NCBI GenBank assembly: GCA_040752635.1
Contig: JBFMGS010000021.1
Span: 1 to 35,865 of the forward strand
Origin: JBFMGS01 sp040752635
Lineage (GTDB): Bacteria; Bacillota; SHA-98; UBA4971
Direction of reading: 5' to 3'
Length of the DNA: 35,865 nt
The notes below the pieces were generated by a model. The model did not search any database and was not told where the DNA came from. It worked only from the letters and a program-made list of their open reading frames with translations. Below, one piece after another: positions 33,243 through 35,865 of this stretch; position 1 is the stretch's first letter, and every line of letters starts with the position of its first letter. A program made the translations under genes and the position numbers.

Positions 33243-33280
33243 GAGGGCGGTGTGAATACGGCCGCCCTCTCTTCGTCTTT
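33243..33280 (+). terminator. Terminator after hutU
   Basis: GAGGGCGG and CCGCCCTC form a perfect 8-bp stem with an 11-base loop (33243-33269), followed by TCTTCGTCTTT. It lies between the convergent hutU and NifU-like genes. Confidence 0.8.
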
Positions 33281-33290
33281 AAACAGGAAC

Positions 33291-33524
33291 CTAAACGGCC
33301 TCCACCCGTTCGACCTCGGGGATTTCCTGCTTGAGAGCGCGTTCCACGCCGTTCTTCAGGGTCATCATTGACATGGGGCACCCAACGCACGCCCCCGTTA
33401 GTCGGACCTTCACGACACCGCCGTCAGCGCTGACCAGTACAACGTCGCCGCCGTGCGCCTGCAGTGCGGATCTGATCTTCTCAAGAGCCTTCTCGACCTG
33501 GTCCTTCAGTGACGAATTCTGCAA
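33291..33524 (-). CDS. NifU C-terminal-domain protein (Fe-S scaffold)
   Basis: 77 residues, a stand-alone NifU-like domain. GACVGCPMSMMTLKNGVE carries the CxxC (C46, C49) that holds a 4Fe-4S cluster between two monomers. LQAHGGDVVLV is also typical. Such proteins deliver clusters to apo-enzymes; the radical SAM and AddB proteins here are possible clients in a general sense only. The TTG at 33522-33524 is favoured because GAGGAGG lies eight bases upstream; TTG 33530 is in frame but only two bases from that site. Confidence 0.93.
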   Translation of the reverse strand: MQNSSLKDQVEKALEKIRSALQAHGGDVVLVSADGGVVKVRLTGACVGCPMSMMTLKNGVERALKQEIPEVERVEAV

Positions 33525-33573
33525 TGCCAACGCCTCCTCGAGACTGAACTCATCAGCCTACGTCCTGGTTGAC

Positions 33574-33579
33574 ATTATA
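33574..33579 (-). promoter_or_regulatory. -10 box upstream of the NifU-like gene
   Basis: A perfect TATAAT on the minus strand, about 50 bases upstream of the start codon. No good -35 is seen (CGACTG at 17 bases). Confidence 0.45.
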
Positions 33580-33620
33580 CACCATAAGTATGGCATCAGT
33601 CGAGCGAGGAAATTCGAGCA

Positions 33621-34553
33621 TCAACTGATCTCGATCTGCAAGCTCAATCTAACTCCGGTCCCGGTGTTGACCGCGGTGACCGTGTACACACCGGGCGGCA
33701 CCGGGACGCCCTCATTTGTGACCTGGTTCCAGGTTTGCATAAAGACCAGGTTCTGGCCAGGTGATAGCGTCACCCTCTCAATCGCGAAAGTGAAGAACCT
33801 TCCTGCCGACCAGCGCCATATCTCCCTCGTGTCGCGGGTGACGATGAAGTCGAACCTCTGGCTGGACCGGTATGTGATCGTCACAGGGCTCGTAGTTATG
33901 TTCGTCTTCGTGAGGGTCAAGCGGACGGGCTCGCCCCTTGCGAAGATCGTCTTGTTCACGGTGAAAACATGTCGCAGCCCGTCCTGCACCACCGAGACCT
34001 GGTTCACTCCAGGGACCGGTGGGGGCGGCGGTCCTGGAGGTACCGGCGGACCGGGGGGCACCGGCGGCGTCGGCGGAGGCGGCACCGGGGGCGTCGGCGG
34101 AGGCGGCACCGGGGGCACAGGTGGACCAGGCGGCGTGACGGGCGGTCCGGGCGGGACGACAGGAGGTGGCGGGGGAGGCAGCGGGGTTGGTATGACAACC
34201 GTCGGCCTTATCGGCACGAGCAAGACCTGTCCGACAACTATGAAGTTGGGATCGGGGATGCGGTTTATTGCGGCAAGCACCTCGACGGTGGTGCCGAACC
34301 TTGCTGCGATCTCGGCAAGCGTGTCGGTCGGCTGAACGATGTAGAGCCTGAACCCCGCAGGCACCACAACGGTTGGCCGCGGCGGCGTGACAGCAGGCGG
34401 CGCTCCTGGCACAGGTATCTGAAGCACCTGGCCGACGAAGATGATGTTGGGGTCGGGGATGATATTGGCTTCCACGATTGCAGCGACGGTCGTGCCGAAC
34501 CGCTGCGCTATGAGCGTAAGGGTGTCGCCAGGCTGGACTATGTATGTGATCAT
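33621..34553 (-). CDS. LysM-LysM-proline-rich-BsuPI domain protein
   Basis: 310 residues. Two LysM domains (about 3-47, TYIVQPGDTLTLIAQRFGTT; and about 69-113, YIVQPTDTLAEIAARFGTT) that bind peptidoglycan-type glycans. A ~75-residue spacer almost wholly of Pro, Val, Gly and Thr follows. The C-terminal domain (about 195-310) resembles the intracellular proteinase inhibitor BsuPI family: ITYRSSQRFDFIV, REIWRWSAGRFFTFAIE, PGVYTVTAV. No signal peptide is seen; the protein starts at the first LysM, as in several spore-coat LysM proteins. The ATG at 34551-34553 is five bases after GGGAGGGAG. In a spore former, a spore-envelope role is plausible (inference). Confidence 0.88.
   Translation of the reverse strand: MITYIVQPGDTLTLIAQRFGTTVAAIVEANIIPDPNIIFVGQVLQIPVPGAPPAVTPPRPTVVVPAGFRLYIVQPTDTLAEIAARFGTTVEVLAAINRIPDPNFIVVGQVLLVPIRPTVVIPTPLPPPPPPVVPPGPPVTPPGPPVPPVPPPPTPPVPPPPTPPVPPGPPVPPGPPPPPVPGVNQVSVVQDGLRHVFTVNKTIFARGEPVRLTLTKTNITTSPVTITYRSSQRFDFIVTRDTREIWRWSAGRFFTFAIERVTLSPGQNLVFMQTWNQVTNEGVPVPPGVYTVTAVNTGTGVRLSLQIEIS
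34057..34116. repeat. 24-base tandem repeat encoding the proline-rich spacer
   Basis: A 24-base unit beginning GGCACCGG occurs twice (34057-34080, 34081-34104, one mismatch) plus a 12-base partial copy. It encodes an 8-residue Pro/Val/Thr unit of the LysM protein spacer on the minus strand. Copy number may vary between strains. Confidence 0.8.
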
Positions 34554-35031
34554 CAGTACTCCCTCCCGGCTTTCGGCGTTCTGGTCCGGGTTCTCCGGCG
34601 CAAGAAGTCGCCAGTTTCTCATAACATGTTATTCGGCGAAAAGTGCAAGGTTACTTCAGCCCCTGGCGCGGTCAATCTTGCCCGGCAAAGGAGAACCTCA
34701 AGACTTGTGTCCCCGAGGGCGCCTCGAACAGTAGTTCGGGTGGCCGGGCCAGGGTCCTGGTCTCCGCCAGGGCCGATCGCGCGGCAGAGTTCCCGGCAAT
34801 CACTATCACCGCGGAACATCCGGTTGCTGCCGTGTGAGGCCAGAAAGGGTCTTTCATGGGCTCGATGGGGCGACTTACGTGATGAAGAGAGCGGCATCTG
34901 GCGGGCTCCTGCATCATAGGGTGTTGATGGAATGCCGGGCGCCCGGAGGAATCCCGTCGAAGGAATCGAACAAGACAGAAGGTTGCGTTCTACGGCATGC
35001 CCAGAACTTAGCCGAGCAGGAGAAGGAATCC
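34554..35031. other. Divergent intergenic region upstream of LysM and AMMECR1 genes
   Basis: 478 bases. Both strands carry open frames, as expected at this GC content. One minus-strand frame (34672-34857, 61 codons from ATG, beginning MKDPFWPHTAATG) reads fairly protein-like but has no ribosome binding site and no family match. The reading frame of the AMMECR1 gene extends upstream to 34834 without a credible start. No clear promoter is seen. Confidence 0.45.
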
Positions 35032-35853
35032 GTGCGTTATTCGCAAGAATGGCGTAAACGCGTATGGCAGAATCTCGCCACCATCGGAGCGCTGCTGGTT
35101 CTCGGGGTTGCGGGGATCGTGGTTGCAGACGGGGTGGGACTTGTGCCTGACGGATCACGGGCCCATCCTGTCAGTAACAGTGGCACCGGGTCCATGCCCG
35201 TGACCGGAGCCACCGCTGCACGGGTTGTCACGAAACATGAGGACTCTGATGGGTCTCGCGGAGCCGCCCGCGGTGACGTGCTCGATCGGATTCGCGCTGT
35301 GCGCTCGCCTGAACTAGAAAGAGAGATCCTCGAAATCGCACGTACTTCGGTTGCAGTTGCAGCCGGTGGCCAGCAGGTCTGCGACCAGGATGGGGATCGT
35401 CGCCTGGATCTCGCGAACAGCGTCCTCGCCGCACCCGCAGGGGTGTTCGTCACACTCATCCTCGATGGCAGGGTCAGGGGCTGCATGGGCACAGTTTATC
35501 CTGTGGAAGCCTCGCTCGCCGACGAGATTGCAAGTGCGGCCCGGATGGCAGCGACCTCGGATCCCCGCCGTCCGCCTGTGAGTCCGGAGGAGGTTCCAGA
35601 GCTGGCGTTTTGCGTTTCCGTGGTGGGCAGGCTCAGGCGGGAGAAGCCTGAGAGCGGGGTTGACCCGCAAAGGGAAGGCGTGATCGTGAGGGCGAACGGG
35701 AGATCCGGCATCATTCTCCCGGGGGAAGCCAGGACCGCCGCATATGAGATAGCCTGGGCAAAACGCGAGGCTGGCATAGGCCCGGGGGACCATTTCGAGC
35801 TATACGTTTTCGAAACAGAGAGATTCGGGAAAGCCTTGCCATTAAGGAGGTAG
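35032..35853 (+). CDS. Membrane-anchored AMMECR1-domain protein
   Basis: 273 residues. Residues 1-12 are basic, about 13-33 form one transmembrane helix, then a ~50-residue low-complexity linker, then the AMMECR1 domain (about 85-270). Domain signatures are GVFVTLILDGRVRGCMG (RGCMG at 149-153), ELAFCVSVVGRL and GIILPGEA. AMMECR1 proteins belong to the AmmeMemoRadiSam group, commonly encoded beside Memo and a radical SAM protein; biochemical function is unsettled. An N-terminal anchor is unusual for this normally soluble domain. A DQDGDRRLD stretch (D118, D120, D122, D126) looks like a calcium-binding loop. The GTG at 35032 follows AGGAGAAGGA; the upstream frame to 34834 is not favoured. Confidence 0.85.
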   Translation: MRYSQEWRKRVWQNLATIGALLVLGVAGIVVADGVGLVPDGSRAHPVSNSGTGSMPVTGATAARVVTKHEDSDGSRGAARGDVLDRIRAVRSPELEREILEIARTSVAVAAGGQQVCDQDGDRRLDLANSVLAAPAGVFVTLILDGRVRGCMGTVYPVEASLADEIASAARMAATSDPRRPPVSPEEVPELAFCVSVVGRLRREKPESGVDPQREGVIVRANGRSGIILPGEARTAAYEIAWAKREAGIGPGDHFELYVFETERFGKALPLRR

Positions 35854-35865
35854 GCGGCTTGATGA
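35844..35865 (+). other. Ribosome binding site and start of the next gene
   Basis: AAGGAGG (35844-35850) inside the last codons of the AMMECR1 gene is followed by ATG at 35862 (or TTG at 35859). Only one or two codons are in the window. By neighbourhood habit an AmmeMemoRadiSam partner (radical SAM or Memo-like) would be expected, but this cannot be seen. Confidence 0.6.

Noticed and set aside
33569..33597. TTGACA on the plus strand before the LysM gene end, as a promoter.
   Set aside because: No -10 follows at 16-18 bases and no plus-strand gene starts there; the perfect TATAAT on the minus strand explains the AT-rich patch better.
34619..35158. A 179-codon minus-strand frame upstream of the LysM gene.
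   Set aside because: It runs through the membrane-anchor coding part of the AMMECR1 gene, is compositionally odd and has no start signal.

Overview
The window looks like a chromosomal segment of a GC-rich, probably anaerobic, endospore-forming Bacillota (Clostridia- or Limnochordia-like). The evidence is a complete spoIIE, the two-subunit AddAB recombination nuclease used by Firmicutes instead of RecBCD, strong AGGAGG-type ribosome binding sites with many GTG and TTG starts, and a sodium-pump decarboxylase gene set. I cannot name a species. I found no rRNA, tRNA or CRISPR array.

Layout. 1-707 is the C-terminal part of ATP-dependent PEP carboxykinase, facing a TIGR00300-family ornithine-cyclodeaminase-like gene (937-2166, minus). 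2371-6237 (minus) is a tight four-gene operon: a radical SAM/SPASM enzyme, a membrane protein ending in a cysteine-alanine repeat tail, a TPM-domain protein and LemA. Each junction is a 4-base start/stop overlap. 6674-14232 is addB-addA. Its end overlaps, tail to tail, a coiled-coil protein with a Myb/SANT-like segment (14149-15009, minus). 15556-16139 is an MNT nucleotidyltransferase followed by a HEPN gene cut off after about 23 recognisable codons, a broken MNT/HEPN toxin-antitoxin pair. 16150-17121 (minus) is thiT with a complete control region: promoter, TPP riboswitch and a terminator-like hairpin. A D-2-hydroxyacid dehydrogenase (plus) and guanylate kinase (minus) converge at 18145/18160.

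18850-22355 encodes a sodium-translocating decarboxylase in four parts: gamma, a separate biotin carrier, beta, and a carboxyltransferase alpha without its own biotin domain. Together with PEP carboxykinase this suggests active oxaloacetate/pyruvate/PEP interconversion linked to a sodium gradient. Adenine deaminase follows. 24223-25037 is a gene-poor stretch with a hairpin typical of an IS200/IS605 (TnpB) right end and possible transposase debris. spoIIE, tilS and ftsH then run in the order common in Firmicutes; tilS appears leaderless and the ftsH promoter lies in the end of tilS. Urocanate hydratase stands without other hut genes. A NifU-like scaffold and a LysM/BsuPI protein are on the minus strand, and a membrane-anchored AMMECR1-domain protein closes the window, with a ribosome binding site for a further gene at its edge.

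The most interesting part is the radical SAM/SPASM gene translationally coupled to the protein with the Cys-Ala tail. It looks like an enzyme/substrate pair for peptide modification, although metal binding by an unmodified tail is a serious alternative.
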